A stretch of DNA of 64,000 bases from Gigantopelta aegis (taxonomy: Eukaryota > Mollusca > Gastropoda > Neomphalida > Peltospiridae), in assembly GCF_016097555.1 (NCBI RefSeq), contig NC_054708.1, forward strand, positions 4,922,293-4,986,292. The letters are read 5' to 3'. Below, piece by piece: positions 35,441-46,863 of this stretch (the stretch's first letter is position 1; every line of letters starts with the position of its first letter). The notes beneath the pieces were generated by a model. The model was not told the DNA's origin. It made no database searches and saw only the letters and a program-made list of their open reading frames with translations. The translations under genes and the position numbers were made by a program.

Positions 35441-35785
35441 CTTGAAAACAAAATGTGTTTCAGGGAACATGTCGACAAAACGTATGTAGGGTAGGTCGAC
35501 CATTTTGGTTTTCATTCACCCCTACAGATAAAAGGTTTTTATGTACTCTTTTCAACTATATATTAATACAAAATCGGAAAATCGGAGAAACAAAATACAT
35601 CGAAAAAATATTAGGGTCGGCTTTCTTTCTAGGTTTCCCAAAACACTTTTTTTATGCCTTAATTTATATATACCAAATTTGAATTCTGCAGACCCAATTA
35701 TTTATAATACAATCAGGATAGTCCCTGTAATATAGGTTTCCTTAAAGCGCTCGACTGAAATAAAAACTAGTGTGTTCCGGCTGTG
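35441..35785. other. Spacer, no feature recognised
   Basis: The 75-codon plus-strand open frame here has no recognisable similarity or splice context. Confidence 0.4.
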
Positions 35786-36226
35786 GTAGCACACTGTAGG
35801 TTGTGTCGTTCAGCACGCATTTATATAGCATAGCAGATTGTAGGTTGTGTCGTTCAGCACGCATTTATATAGCATAGCAGATTGTAGGTTGTGTCGTTCA
35901 GCACGCATTTATATAGCATAGCAGATTGTAGGTTGTGTCGTTCAGCACGCATTTATATAGCATAGCAGATTGTAGGTTGTGTCGTTCAGCACGCATTTAT
36001 ATAGCATAGCAGATTGTAGGTTGTGTCGTTCAGCACGCATTTATATAGCATAGCAGATTGTAGGTTGTGTCGTTCAGCACGCATTTATATAGCATAGCAG
36101 ATTGTAGGTTGTGTCGTTCAGCACGCATTTATATAACATAGCAGATTGTAGGTTGTGTCGTTCAGAACGCATTTATATAGCATAGCAGATTGTAGGTTGT
36201 GTCGTTCAGCACGCATTTATATAGCA
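35786..36226. repeat. 45-bp minisatellite, highly homogeneous
   Basis: About ten copies of 'gtaggttgtgtcgttcagca' plus 'cgcatttatatagcatagcagatt', differing at only a few positions (one 'ataacata', one 'cagaacgc'). A recent expansion. Confidence 0.96.
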
Positions 36227-36737
36227 TTTGTTGACATTACATTAGTTTTAATTTTGCAGTATGTTAAATGTAATCTCTGTATGAACGTCACACTTCTCCA
36301 TCAATGGACAAAAAACAAACTTTCAGTGTTCTGTATTACATACATATTCAGTTTTATTTATTGTTTTATTGTGTTTGTAAAAATGTGTAATTGTGTTTCT
36401 ATTTCAATTTGCAAAATTGTTAGTCAAACTCTAGTAATGTTAAATAATTTTTCAGGACATAATTTATATAAATCCACTCCTACACGCGGAAAATAGGGGA
36501 GTTGAGCCCAGTTTTCAATCTGAAAAGACGAGTGAGTGGGATTCTGACCGCAGGGTTTGATCTATGTCGAGTTTTACTACGTCCTGAAGCAAATGCAACG
36601 TCAAATTTGCTTGTTGTGGTTAAACCTCTATATCTTTTGTTTTTCCTATCTTGAATTTAAGAGGCATTAACCAATAATATGCACGATAATAAAGTACCCG
36701 TAACCAATAATATGATGTCCGTTTTACAATATATATA

Positions 36738-36773
<36 letters not shown>

Positions 36774-36787
36774 TGTATGTATGTATG

Positions 36788-36862
<75 letters not shown>

Positions 36863-37296
36863 CTAGATGCTTATAAAGGAAATATGCTATAAAAAAGGAC
36901 AGTTCGTATTGTTGACTAGAAAAAGAAACGAAATCATGCAGAAAATATTTTACTAAACTTATTAAATATTAACTGTCTAATGTTTCAGCTTGACATACAC
37001 TTTTTAAAAAAAAGGTTTCGTATTTCAGAAATGGGTTAATTACTCTACACATTTGTGCTTGAACGTTGAGGAAATAAAACGTGTGTCACCACAACACACA
37101 ATTACGTAACTTCTCTATCACATTTAAGTGTTCAACTTTAGTATGCAGTGTAAATAAAACAAAGTTTATACCTGGATGTTATTGTAAAAAAATATATGAT
37201 TGATAGTAAGTTATATATTTTGAAATAAAAGACAGATGTTCTAAAAAATTAGCCCAAATCTTGAAAAAATGTACATACATTATAATTTATGTTATG
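36227..37296. other. Intergenic, with a (TA)n/(TATG)n microsatellite
   Basis: 36728-36858 is (TA)n-(TATG)n-(TA)n. The rest holds no recognised feature. Confidence 0.6.
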
Positions 37297-37989
37297 TGAC
37301 TAATCATGAATGAATGAATGAATGAATGGTTATCGACAAACCAAGCACAAAAATACACATCGGCTATTAGGTGTCAAACAGAGGTAAGTACATCAATATG
37401 ATTAAATACACATCGGCTATTAGGTGTCAAACAGAGGTAAGTACATCAATATGATTAAATACACATCGGCTATTAGGTGTCAAACAGAGGTAAGTACATC
37501 AATAGGATTAGTTCCATTAGTTTATTTATATTTAGAAAATTTCTAACACTATTGTATTCACGCAATGTATTTTGTATGTTTCAGCCAATGGCTGATTTCA
37601 GCTTCGCCAGAATAAACCAATTGATTGATTGATTAAAAGTAAAAAATTGTACCATTATGTAAAAACACAGCGTAAAGAGCTGTGGGAAACGTACAATAGA
37701 ATACAATACAAACATCAAGGTAATTGTACTTTAAAATTATGTACAATACAAAAATCAAGGTAAGTATATTTTAAAACTTTTCATAGAAATCAAAATATTT
37801 TTAACACTTCAAGATTAATTCTGGGTGGAATTTAAAACCTTACAAAACATTTCTGCTGCCAAATATATTGTTTCTCGTCGGCTTGAGATGATCACACTCC
37901 ACCAAAATGTGTCGCACAGTCAGTGTGCACTGACAATGTTCACACTGAGGACGAGGGTCCTTCTTTAAAATAAATGTATGTGTTAAATG
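37297..37989 (-). mobile_element. LINE 3' end sharing its tail with the local SINEs
   Basis: Minus-strand coding reads L-T-H-T-F-I-L-K-K-D-P-R-P-Q-C-E-H-C, then L-T-V-R-H-I-L-V-E-C-D, ending in a stop near 37848. This C-x2-C ... H-I-L-x-E-C block is the C-terminus of non-LTR reverse transcriptases. The 3'UTR contains a 53-bp unit repeated three times and ends 'tgtttgacacctaatagccg' then 'atgtgtatttttgtgcttgg' and 'tttgtcgataacc', followed by a (TTCA)n tail. That end closely matches the 3' domain of the SINEs in this window. The upstream reverse transcriptase is missing. Confidence 0.75.
37352..37510. repeat. 53-bp repeat (3 copies) in the LINE 3'UTR
   Basis: Three near-identical units around 'acacatcggctattaggtgt' plus 'caaacagaggtaagtacatc'. 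Each contains the complement of the SINE/LINE shared core 'gacacctaatagccgatg'. Confidence 0.93.
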
Positions 37990-38837
37990 TTTTTCGTACA
38001 CACCCGTTTGTGAGAACATTGTTCGTTATTTCTTTTATAACACATACTTATTAATACATATATGTGCGATAACATTTTAAAGACATACGACTGGCTGCTC
38101 CTAGGTGATGACCAGGTCACCAATGCCATACATTCAATGACAAAAAAGACGTAGGCCCTACAAGTTAACTTGAAATTGACTTGTCTGTGATACACAAGTT
38201 AACGATAAGCGCAAGGACCGTAAATAGGTTTTCGTTGGAAAAGGCATTTAAAATTATTTTTAAGCTGTTTTTTCAGGATATGTAAGAAATGGAATACAAC
38301 ATTCGTGCCTGTTTGATACCTTGTATCTTTACAACTCATTGTTTAAAAACATATCCAACTCGCTTTTGCTGGTTAGATACGTTTTAAAACAACTCGTTGT
38401 AAGATAAATGGTATCTAACGGCCACTCATGTAGTATTCTCTATATGGCCGATACGAGGACGACACAAGACCACTTCATCCTTCCTGCACCGCCTGTAGGA
38501 GGACTGCCACTCTATCGGGACTTTTTCGCGACTAATTATCTTGCAAAGTCGAAAATACATATTGGTTAGTATATTTAAAATCACTGTAGCCTGTGTAGGG
38601 GACACCAACACTGGCATGGGGAAAATCTGCTCCATAACATAGTTTACAATTACTATCTCATTATACGTTTTGAATAAAACTGTATTCATACATTTCAATT
38701 ATTATTTAAAGAAGAAGACGAAAGCGAAGAACAAAATAAAAAAAGAACCCCCCCCAAAAAAAAAACAAAAAAAACAACAACAACCCCACACACAAAAACA
38801 TTGCACCGTTATATATTTTAATATTTGTAACACTCAC
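37990..38837. other. GPCR 2 upstream sequence
   Basis: No exon recognised. 38745-38810 is an A/C-rich low-complexity run. Confidence 0.4.
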
Positions 38838-38890
38838 CTATAGATCTGTATGAGTGTACTTGTCTGTTGGTGTGATGGTGATATCGCGGT
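38838..38890 (-). other. Candidate non-coding leader exon 2b of GPCR 2
   Basis: Donor ATCTATAG|GTGAGTGT with exon end at 38838; upstream ATCACACCAACAGACAAGT resembles leader 1b at 28519. The 5' end is unknown. Confidence 0.35.
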
Positions 38891-39208
38891 CGTGGCGAGC
38901 GGCAAGATATTTCTCCACGTTTAATCGACCTGATTGATATAATGCCCGATATAGACTGTACGAACAGGTTATTACAAAGCATTACAATATTGACCTAGTA
39001 TTCCACATATTTCTGTTAAAACGATCCTCCGATACATTTGTGAAAAGTCTTAATGAATAGTAATAATGCCGATCTTTCCCCTTTCAGTTAAATGTTGTGG
39101 TATGCACGGTCTTGTGTAGAAAGGTGAATATTAAAGATCCGCATCGTATCATTGATTGTAATTGGTAGTTTTAAAATGGTTTATCACAGGTAGGTATCAA
39201 TGCTGGAA
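38891..39208. other. Possible GPCR 2 promoter-proximal region
   Basis: Upstream of the furthest candidate leader. No promoter motif can be claimed. Confidence 0.3.
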
Positions 39209-39221
39209 TTCTCCATTGTCA

Positions 39222-39399
39222 GTGCTATCCTGTCTATGAGATGGTGCATATAAAAGATCCCTTGCTGCTAATCGAAAAGAGTAGCCCATGAAGTGGCGGA
39301 CAGCCCATAAAGTGTGAACCTTTATCATATGTTCGACGACATATAACCGCAAATGAAATGTGTTGAGTGCGTCGTTACATGAAACATTTCCGTCCTTCC
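39222..39399 (+). mobile_element. 5'-truncated SINE with 13-bp target duplication
   Basis: Only the 3' two thirds are present ('gctatcctgtctatgagatg' to 'gtgcgtcgttacatgaaaca' and (cctt)n). It is flanked by TTCTCCATTGTCA at 39209-39221 and 39400-39412. A 5' truncation with intact duplication is the signature of LINE-machinery insertion. Confidence 0.93.
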
Positions 39400-39531
39400 T
39401 TCTCCATTGTCAAATATGCTATGATAAATCTGGGATGAATCGTTAAAACGAACTCTGTGACACTGATAATAAAGTCTGCATTTAGAACTTACTGCACGTT
39501 ATTTCACTACTCTGAACAGTCAGCATATATG

Positions 39532-39828
39532 GCGGGATTTAGATGAGTCGGCCGAGTGCTCGCTTGAGGTGCTTGCGTCGCAGGATCGAACCACTTCGGT
39601 GGATAGTTTTTTCTCGTTCAAACCAGTGCACCACAACTGGTCAAAGGCCGTGGTATGTGCTTTACTGTCTGTGGGAAAGTGAATACAAAAGATCCCTCTC
39701 TGCATTAGGGAAAATGTATTCCTCTGATGACTACATGTCAGAATTACCATATGTTTGACATCCAATAGCCGATGATTAGAAAATCAATGTGCTCTAGTGG
39801 TGTCGTTAAACAAAACAAACAAACTTTT
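39532..39828 (+). mobile_element. SINE with alternative tRNA head
   Basis: Same head type as at 33329 ('gtgctcgcttgaggtgcttg', 'aggatcgaaccacttcggtg'), with a complete 3' domain 'gacatccaatagccgatgat' and tail 'gtcgttaaacaaaacaaaca'. Confidence 0.92.
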
Positions 39829-42371
39829 ATATTTCCACATACTGAAAGAAATCTTCACAAGATACCTGTACACACTATCAATCTTTCTTCAATGTAAGCT
39901 TTGCTCTCTTGACATCTGATTTAAAACGCCACATACACTGCATGCGGTTTGAATCTCACTTCGTTTAAGCATCTGACCACCAACAACATGGAAGAACAAG
40001 GACGTTTGTATTTACTCTGTTTATTATAAGCAAGAATACAAAAAGGAATGCATTAAGTACCATTATTGAGCCATGTCAGTAAAAAACAATGGAAAAAAAA
40101 GTAAAAATACAAAAGTTAAGTACAAAATCATCAGCATGTCTCTCAAAGGGGCAACCATTTCAAATACCATCTACATGTACCAGCATGCAACATGTTAATT
40201 TTAATATACAAAATAAAAATAAACTGAAATGAGTATTGTAATATTACAGGAGTTTGTTTTAATATTATACGGCACAACAGCAACACAAGCTGATAATGAT
40301 TTCAATATTATAAATTCCTCAACATTTTATCTTTAAATGTGTTATAATTTACTCTTCTTCTTCTTCTTTTTTTTTGATGTTTCCAAATTGCCAAGTTCCC
40401 TACTTACCTGGCCTACTTGCTCTGAAAGAATAACCACTGCCGTAACTGTGTTTTGTGTGTGCTATTAAAGGTAGGGTAGGTATATCGACCAGCAACATAG
40501 AACGCATCCTAGGTACAGGCTGCCTTAACGGGTACACATCTACATATATCTATTTGTCAAGGGCCGATAACCAGAATTAGTTATGTCCACTATATGAAAA
40601 GCTGACACTAGTTCTCTATTTCATATCTTCTTTCTTTTTATTTTAATGTAGGTTTTAAAAAAAATTGAGTCCACAATTTCATATTTTCTTTCTTTTTCTT
40701 TTAATGTAGGTTTTTCTTTTCCTTTTTTCTTTTCTTTTTGTTGGTAAACTATGTAATACGAGTTATGCCATGTTACAATAATATAATAATTATAAAAAAA
40801 AATATTTGGATTTTTCATATTTAAAAAAAATTGAAACATGTTTTTTAAAGTTTAAAAAAAAATTAAAATCCTGACTATAGACGTAATCAATTCTAATTGT
40901 CAGCCCAGTGTGATCTTGTCTCCCAAGGAATACATTGCTAATAAAAGCCTCTGTCATCAAACTTAGGTATCCATTCCTCATGAAGAACAGACTGGCATTA
41001 TTACACATACTATATAAAACCTTTGATGTGTTCAGAACACAGATCTATCAAGAAGGTGTCTTGCTGGACATTAACACAATCACTAACTCCAACAAGAGCT
41101 TACCAAACATAACGGTTACAAGCCAAATGCTATATTCTACAATGTTTTTGATTCTTACAATTAATCATGTTTAAATTATGTTTTCCCAATCAAAATAATT
41201 ATTATCACAGGTGGTTTAATAAAATATTTTTTAAAATGTGAGAAAGGTTGAAAAATACATACACATAAAATTGGATATAAAAATACACAGTATCAAAACA
41301 TTATAAAAAAACATCTAGAATATGCACAGGTATACAATGAGCAGAGATGTTAGTAGACACGTAAAAACTGTCTACGGTGACCTTATTAGCAACTAGCACT
41401 ATTAAGCTATCTACGCTAGACATAACAACCATACATTAAAGGACATACTGAGTTCTTAGCCATTAAAGGGATTCCCTTGGACTCGAGTCATTTCAGTTTT
41501 AAATCATGGTTAATAAAAAATAAAAAAATAGCTATAAAATTATTGTGATCACAAATTCATATTGTACATGTACTACAAATCAGAAGAAAAACATGTACAC
41601 AGAGATTCATATTGTAAGCACGAAAACCCCCAACATTTTGTGATTTTAACAATTAAAAAACACTATTGGCAATTTTTTTTACAGTAGCAACAAACTCAGA
41701 ACGACTTTAAATTATGGCAAGCTTTCTAATTTCATGAAGGTACATGTTGGTTATACCAGAATAAGGATTTAAATTAAAATGTGAAATGACAAATTGGTTG
41801 TACATAATGGAACCAGTTTTCAGAAGACGGAATATAATTATGTATATTAGTCACATGTACTTAATTGACAGAAGTAATATTCTCATCACGATATCAAAGA
41901 CATAACTTTAAATTATGTATATAAGTACTCATACTCTGAACGTACAGATGATATATTTATTTATGCTGTATGAGAAAGCTTGTCTTACTGTACAGACAAA
42001 ATAATATAATATGCAACATTTCTTGTATATGGATTTTGTGATCGTGTAACAATTAGACATAATTAATATAAAATTAATCTGACAAACATCAGGGTCAAAC
42101 TAAGTTTGGAACAAACCAAATCATAAAAAGCCAATAAACATTTAAAGAGATATTGTAATAATTTTACTATGCACCGAGAGGTCTACCACACATCTTGACT
42201 TAATGTTTATATATGTCTTTATTCATGCTTAGTAACAAAATATACTTGTAGATCACAGCTAATCTTACTGATACAGCATTTGGTGATTGAAGGAAATTCA
42301 GAAGTCTCAGGATTTCACAGATTTACATAGATGTTCTGGTAAATCTCTAAAAATGTTATTGGTATGTATAA
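39829..42371. other. Putative 3'UTR and downstream flank of the thyroglobulin-domain gene
   Basis: AT-rich, without coding similarity. A minus-strand AATAAA near 40018-40023 could end a long 3'UTR. At 40342-40445 the minus strand has an acceptor followed by a 34-codon frame ending in a Lys-rich tail, listed as a finding. 40466 'ttaaaggtagggtaggtata' resembles the end of the TTAA elements. Confidence 0.45.
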
Positions 42372-42785
42372 AGTAGCTTGTGTTTTCATTCCACATATTA
42401 CGAAATAGTGTGTTGTGTTTGCTTTAGATTCCACACATTATGAAATAGTGTACTTTGTTTGATTTTGATTCCACATATTATGAAATAGTGTGTTGTGTTT
42501 GCTTTAGATTCCACACATTATGAAATAGTGTGTTGTGTTTGTTTTAAATTCCACACATTATGAAATAGTGTGTTGTGTTTTAGATAGCACATTATGAAAA
42601 CAGTGTGTTGTTAGATTCCACACATTATAAAATAGTGTGTTGTGTTTGTTTTAGATTCCACATATTATAAAATAGTGTGTTGTGTTTGTTTTAGATTCCA
42701 CACATTACAAAATAGTGTGTTGTGTTTGTTTTAGATTCCACACATTACGGAATAGTATGTTGTGTGTTTGTTGTAGTATTCCACA
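42372..42785. repeat. ~41-bp minisatellite directly after the stop codon
   Basis: About ten imperfect copies of 'attccacacattatgaaata' plus 'gtgtgttgtgtttgttttag'. On the gene's sense strand it begins within a few bases after the TAG at 42789, so it forms the start of the 3'UTR. Confidence 0.93.
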
Positions 42786-42788
42786 CAT

Positions 42789-42905
42789 CTACAGTTTTTC
42801 TTTGATGAACTTGCTGTCATCTTCCACAACATAAGGCATGTAGTTGATATCCAGTTTGGGGGGTAATCCGTACATTGCATTAGTGGCTGCAAGTGATGGT
42901 GGTTG
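42789..42905 (-). CDS. Thyroglobulin-domain membrane protein, last coding exon
   Basis: Acceptor tttgttttcag, then 38 residues in phase 0 (QPPSLAATNAMYGLPPKLD, then INYMPYVVEDDSKFIKEKL) and TAG. This is the end of the cytoplasmic tail. It contains three tyrosines, Y22-equivalents in NYMPYV, in an acidic context, possible phosphorylation or adaptor sites (inference). No family name is assigned. Confidence 0.75.
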   Translation of the reverse strand, partial: QPPSLAATNAMYGLPPKLDINYMPYVVEDDSKFIKEKL

Positions 42906-42929
42906 CTGAAAACAAATATCAGTGTGTGA

Positions 42930-43000
<71 letters not shown>

Positions 43001-44431
43001 TTATTTGCATAAGAAACTAAAAAAAACCATTTTAAAATTTTATTATTAAATGTTCCACAAATCTTTTAATATTTTACCAAAATCAATTATAATTGCACAG
43101 AGAACAAAACTCAATGTTCTTTGGTGAATAAAAACTAATGTGTGGCCTCAAGATGAAAATTGTATATCTCAATAATTTGTATTACTTTAAAATATTTTAA
43201 ATCATTTTAAGTGATATTAAAATAACAATACAAATTTGTGTTAAATTTAATACTCAGAATGGTATAAGAAACTTCACATGTAAGTACAGGTAATCATGTA
43301 TGAATATGAGTATCTGGAAAAATGATTTCACATTTGTGATAAAGAAGTCATGTATTGCAGTAAACAAGGTCAACTAAAGCTTCCTACACCATACAGGAAT
43401 AGCAACACACCTTGTGGCTTTAGGTAGTACTAAACCAAATAACTTCCGGCTGGGTCAAAGTGCGAGGTGCACTGAACTTTTGATAGAGAAGTGAACACCA
43501 CAAGTCCTGTGATTGGTTATAAATGTGAGTGTGTTGGTTGTAAAAAATAATAGTTTCATCTGGGTAAAAATAAATTGCAATTTTATTTCATCTAGTACCA
43601 ATGTGTCAAGTAGCCTTGTGCTTGAAACATGTATGGGGTACCTGTAAAAAAAAGTACTCGAATTTTGTGCGAAACTAGGGTAGTCATAGACGCTACCCAT
43701 TATCTCAGAAATGAGCAGCTTGACCCCCATTTTTTTCTGATTCATTTTAAGTGTAAGGGGTGGTAGTATTTATATTTGTGGCGTTTATGTCGGTTGATAC
43801 GTTGCAGGTAGGAGTTTTAACCACATATGTTACTATTGTCGTCTATGGGATTTGATTTGGTAGTATACACCCTTTAAAATGGAGAGTGCATAATACATAT
43901 GTGTTGGACAAATATTTTTACAAATATGAATCCAAACCAGAATAACTGAGATAGAGATACCTATCAAAACAGTTAATGGATAAACAACAATATGATTGGT
44001 TTGAAGTGAAATTGAAAATACAATTTGACAAAATGTGAAGCCAAACTTGTATAATTGAAATACCTATGAAAACAGTTCACCCTGCAATACCCTGTATTTA
44101 TATTCTAATTTAAGAACACAATATATCAAACCCTATTACTGGAAGAAGCCTTCATCTTTTAAATTAGTGTATAATATAGAAAATGTAAAACAATTATGTA
44201 ATTTTGGTTTATGTCTCTATAAGGCAGATAAATTCAGAAAAAGGTTTTTTTAAAGGCATTTTCCGATTATAAGCAGCAGCAACCACTTTTATATGCATGT
44301 TTATGTATTGTTTACTTGTGTTTTGTTTTTCCTGTACATGTATTGTATTTGTAATGTTGTTTAAATACAGATGAGCTGTATAGCTCAATGTGAATAAATA
44401 ACTGATGCATTGATATGAATAAACAACTTAC
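42906..44431. other. Intron between the two cytoplasmic exons
   Basis: Contains a (TA)n of about 34 units (42929-42996). 43440-43870 looks like dispersed-repeat DNA but lacks identifiable ends. No extra exon seen. Confidence 0.5.
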
Positions 44432-44506
44432 CTTCAGATTGCTCTCATACAGATGGTCATTGGAAGACTGGGTGCTGAAGCTTGATTGTTTCCGTCGACA
44501 GAAACA
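44432..44506 (-). CDS. Thyroglobulin-domain membrane protein, juxtamembrane exon
   Basis: A 75-nt exon between acceptor ctgtttttcag and donor AAG|GTAAGT, phase 0 at both ends. It encodes CFCRRKQSSFSTQSSN then DHLYESNLK: a Cys/Arg-rich stop-transfer (CFCRRK) directly after the TM helix of the preceding exon, with possible palmitoylation at the cysteines, then a Ser-rich stretch. Confidence 0.78.
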
Positions 44507-45761
44507 CTGAAAAACAGGAATAATTTTTAACTACACTAGAAAACATTAATGACAAAATGATAATGACAGAAAAAGGATCACTATTTGTAAGCTTGTATTT
44601 CAAGGTGCTATCACTGACTCATCTCTGTCTTGACGGGTATCTACCTACACACATATATTGAAACTCAATATTTGATAAGCTGTTCACAATATGTGTCTTG
44701 AATGGATTTTTAAGAATGAAATTTAACTTTAAAATAACAAAAACATAAGAAAATCATTGTGATTGTCATATATTTTATTAGTTTAAAGTTACAATTCACT
44801 TCTAAAAATCTATTCAAAACACTTCTTCTCAATTTCAATTTATAGAGATAAGAAAACTATTTTAAAGGCAAAGTACAATTCAAAAAGGATGATTGGTAAA
44901 AACATAATTTCAAAATGTGATTGTGGTAAAAATTCGGGGACCTGTCATCTTGGGAGGGGGAAGGGAGAACCAGACACCCACGTCCTAGCCCTGATTTTGG
45001 TTATAGTTTATATATATTTAGGCAACATTTACTGTCAAAAATATTAAACCTACAGACAGGTTCTCTGAGAATGAAATTTTATTTTATGCATAGTTGGAGC
45101 TTGTTTAATTATATTTAATGCATATTTTAAAGCCAGTGATACTACGCTGTGTTTGTTTTACATGTAAGGTTTTATTTCATGCATGTGCATGTTTATCTTT
45201 TGAAAATGTGGAGGTTTATGCATGCATATTTTAAAGTTAATAATTCTACAATGTATTTCTGGTCATATAATAGTAAAGGTCTTCTTTTGTCCTGTCGTGA
45301 ACACAACCTTTAAGAGCAAATGTCTGAAGATTGAACTAATTTGCAGAGACTAAAAGCTGTATATGTAGAGTACAAGACATAGAAATAATTAGCAAATTGC
45401 ACACATTGGCATAGCCAGGATTCTATATTTGGAGATCGGGGACACCCACAATGGGGAGGGGAAGTGGGCAAGCACATTGTCTATGAGTCATGTTATGGGA
45501 CAAACAGAAAAACAGTAGTAATGGCAGTGGCGGTGGTGGCACCAGCAGTGGGGGCGGTGGTGGTGGTGAAATGTGTGATTGGGGGACATGCCAATGATTA
45601 CAAAAGCTTCAATTATTGTTTTAGTTTAAAAATTATTAGCAATAAAAAAACTGTCCCAGACAAGACAAAAAAGAGACCCGTATATGAACTGTCCCTACAC
45701 ACATACATAGACGGGTCCAATGAGGATGAGACCCTCATATGAAATGTCCCTACACACTTAC
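44507..45761. other. Intron after the TM exon
   Basis: No feature recognised. The plus-strand frame near 45464 has no support. Confidence 0.45.
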
Positions 45762-45977
45762 ATAGACGAGTGCAATGAGGACGAGACATCCCACCACACA
45801 GCAGACCACGACGAGGATGATGATGACAACCAGACTAGGACCCTTCTTCTCCGGTTCCTCTGGTTCTTCCGGCTGTTCTGTTATGAAAGCCTCAAACGTG
45901 GCCTCCACCACAATCTCATCCTTATCGGCCAGCCAGTCTTCTCCATCCCACTGCAAGGCCAGCTCATTGTTCCTTAT
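45762..45977 (-). CDS. Thyroglobulin-domain membrane protein, transmembrane exon
   Basis: A 216-nt exon in phase 0. Acceptor gtgttgatag|ATAAGG; donor TAT|GTAAGTG. It encodes IRNNELALQWDGEDWLADKD, then an acidic/proline stalk (E-Q-P-E-E-P-E-E-P-E-K-K), then a single TM helix SLVVIIILVVVCCVVGCL and VLIALVY. Extracellular stalk before, CFCRRK after: type I orientation. The pyrimidine tract of its acceptor is replaced by a TG-rich run that belongs to the 63-bp minisatellite beginning at this junction. Confidence 0.82.
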
Positions 45978-46850
45978 CTATCAACACACACAAAATACTA
46001 TTACACTGTGTTGACATATGACCAGCTGGTTGTTCCTTATCTATCAACACACAAAATACTATTACACTGTGTCTACATATGACCAGCTCGTTGTTCCTTA
46101 TCTATCAACACACAAAATACTATTACACTGTCTGACACACACAAAATACTATTACACTGTGTCTGCATACGACCAGCTCGTTATTCCTTATCTATTAACA
46201 CACACAAAATACTATTACACTGTGTCTACATACGACCAGCTCGTTGTTCCTTATCTATCAAAACACACAAAATACTATTACACTGTGTCTATATATGGCC
46301 AGCTCGTTATTCCTTATCTATCAACACACACAAAATACTGTTACACTGTGTCGACATACGACCAGCTCGTTGTTCCTTATCTATCAACACACAAAATACT
46401 ATTACACTGTGTCGACATACGGCCAGCTCGGTGTTTCTTATCTATCAACACACACAAGATACTATTACACTGTGTCTACATACGACCAGCTCATTGTTCC
46501 TTATCTATCAACACACAAAATACTATTACACTGTGTCGACATACGGCCAGCTCGGTGTTCCTTATCTATCAACACACACAAAATACTATTACACTGTGTC
46601 GACATACGACCAGCTCATTGTTTCTTATCTATCAACACACACAAAATACTATTACACTGTGTCTACATACGACCAGCTCGTTGTTCCTTATCTATCAACA
46701 CACACAAAATACTATTACACTGTGTCGACATATGACCAGCTGGTTGTTTCTTATCTATCAACACAAACAAAATACTATTACTCTGTGTCTACATACGACC
46801 AGCTCGTTGTTCCTTATCTATCAACACACAGAAAACAAATACTATTTTAC
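45956..46850. repeat. 63-bp minisatellite built from the exon's 3' splice junction
   Basis: About 13 copies of a unit with 'ccagctcgttgttccttatc' and 'tatcaacacacacaaaatac'. On the gene's strand each unit contains gttgatag|ATAAGGAACAA, the same acceptor plus first exon bases as the real exon at 45977. Some units are 61 bp. A 294-codon plus-strand open frame across it is an artefact. Confidence 0.95.
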
Positions 46851-46863
46851 CATGTTGAAAACA

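Noticed and set aside
43440-43870. Possible dispersed repeat in the last intron
   Set aside because: Looks familiar as repeat DNA but has no second copy in the window and no inverted or direct ends I could point to.
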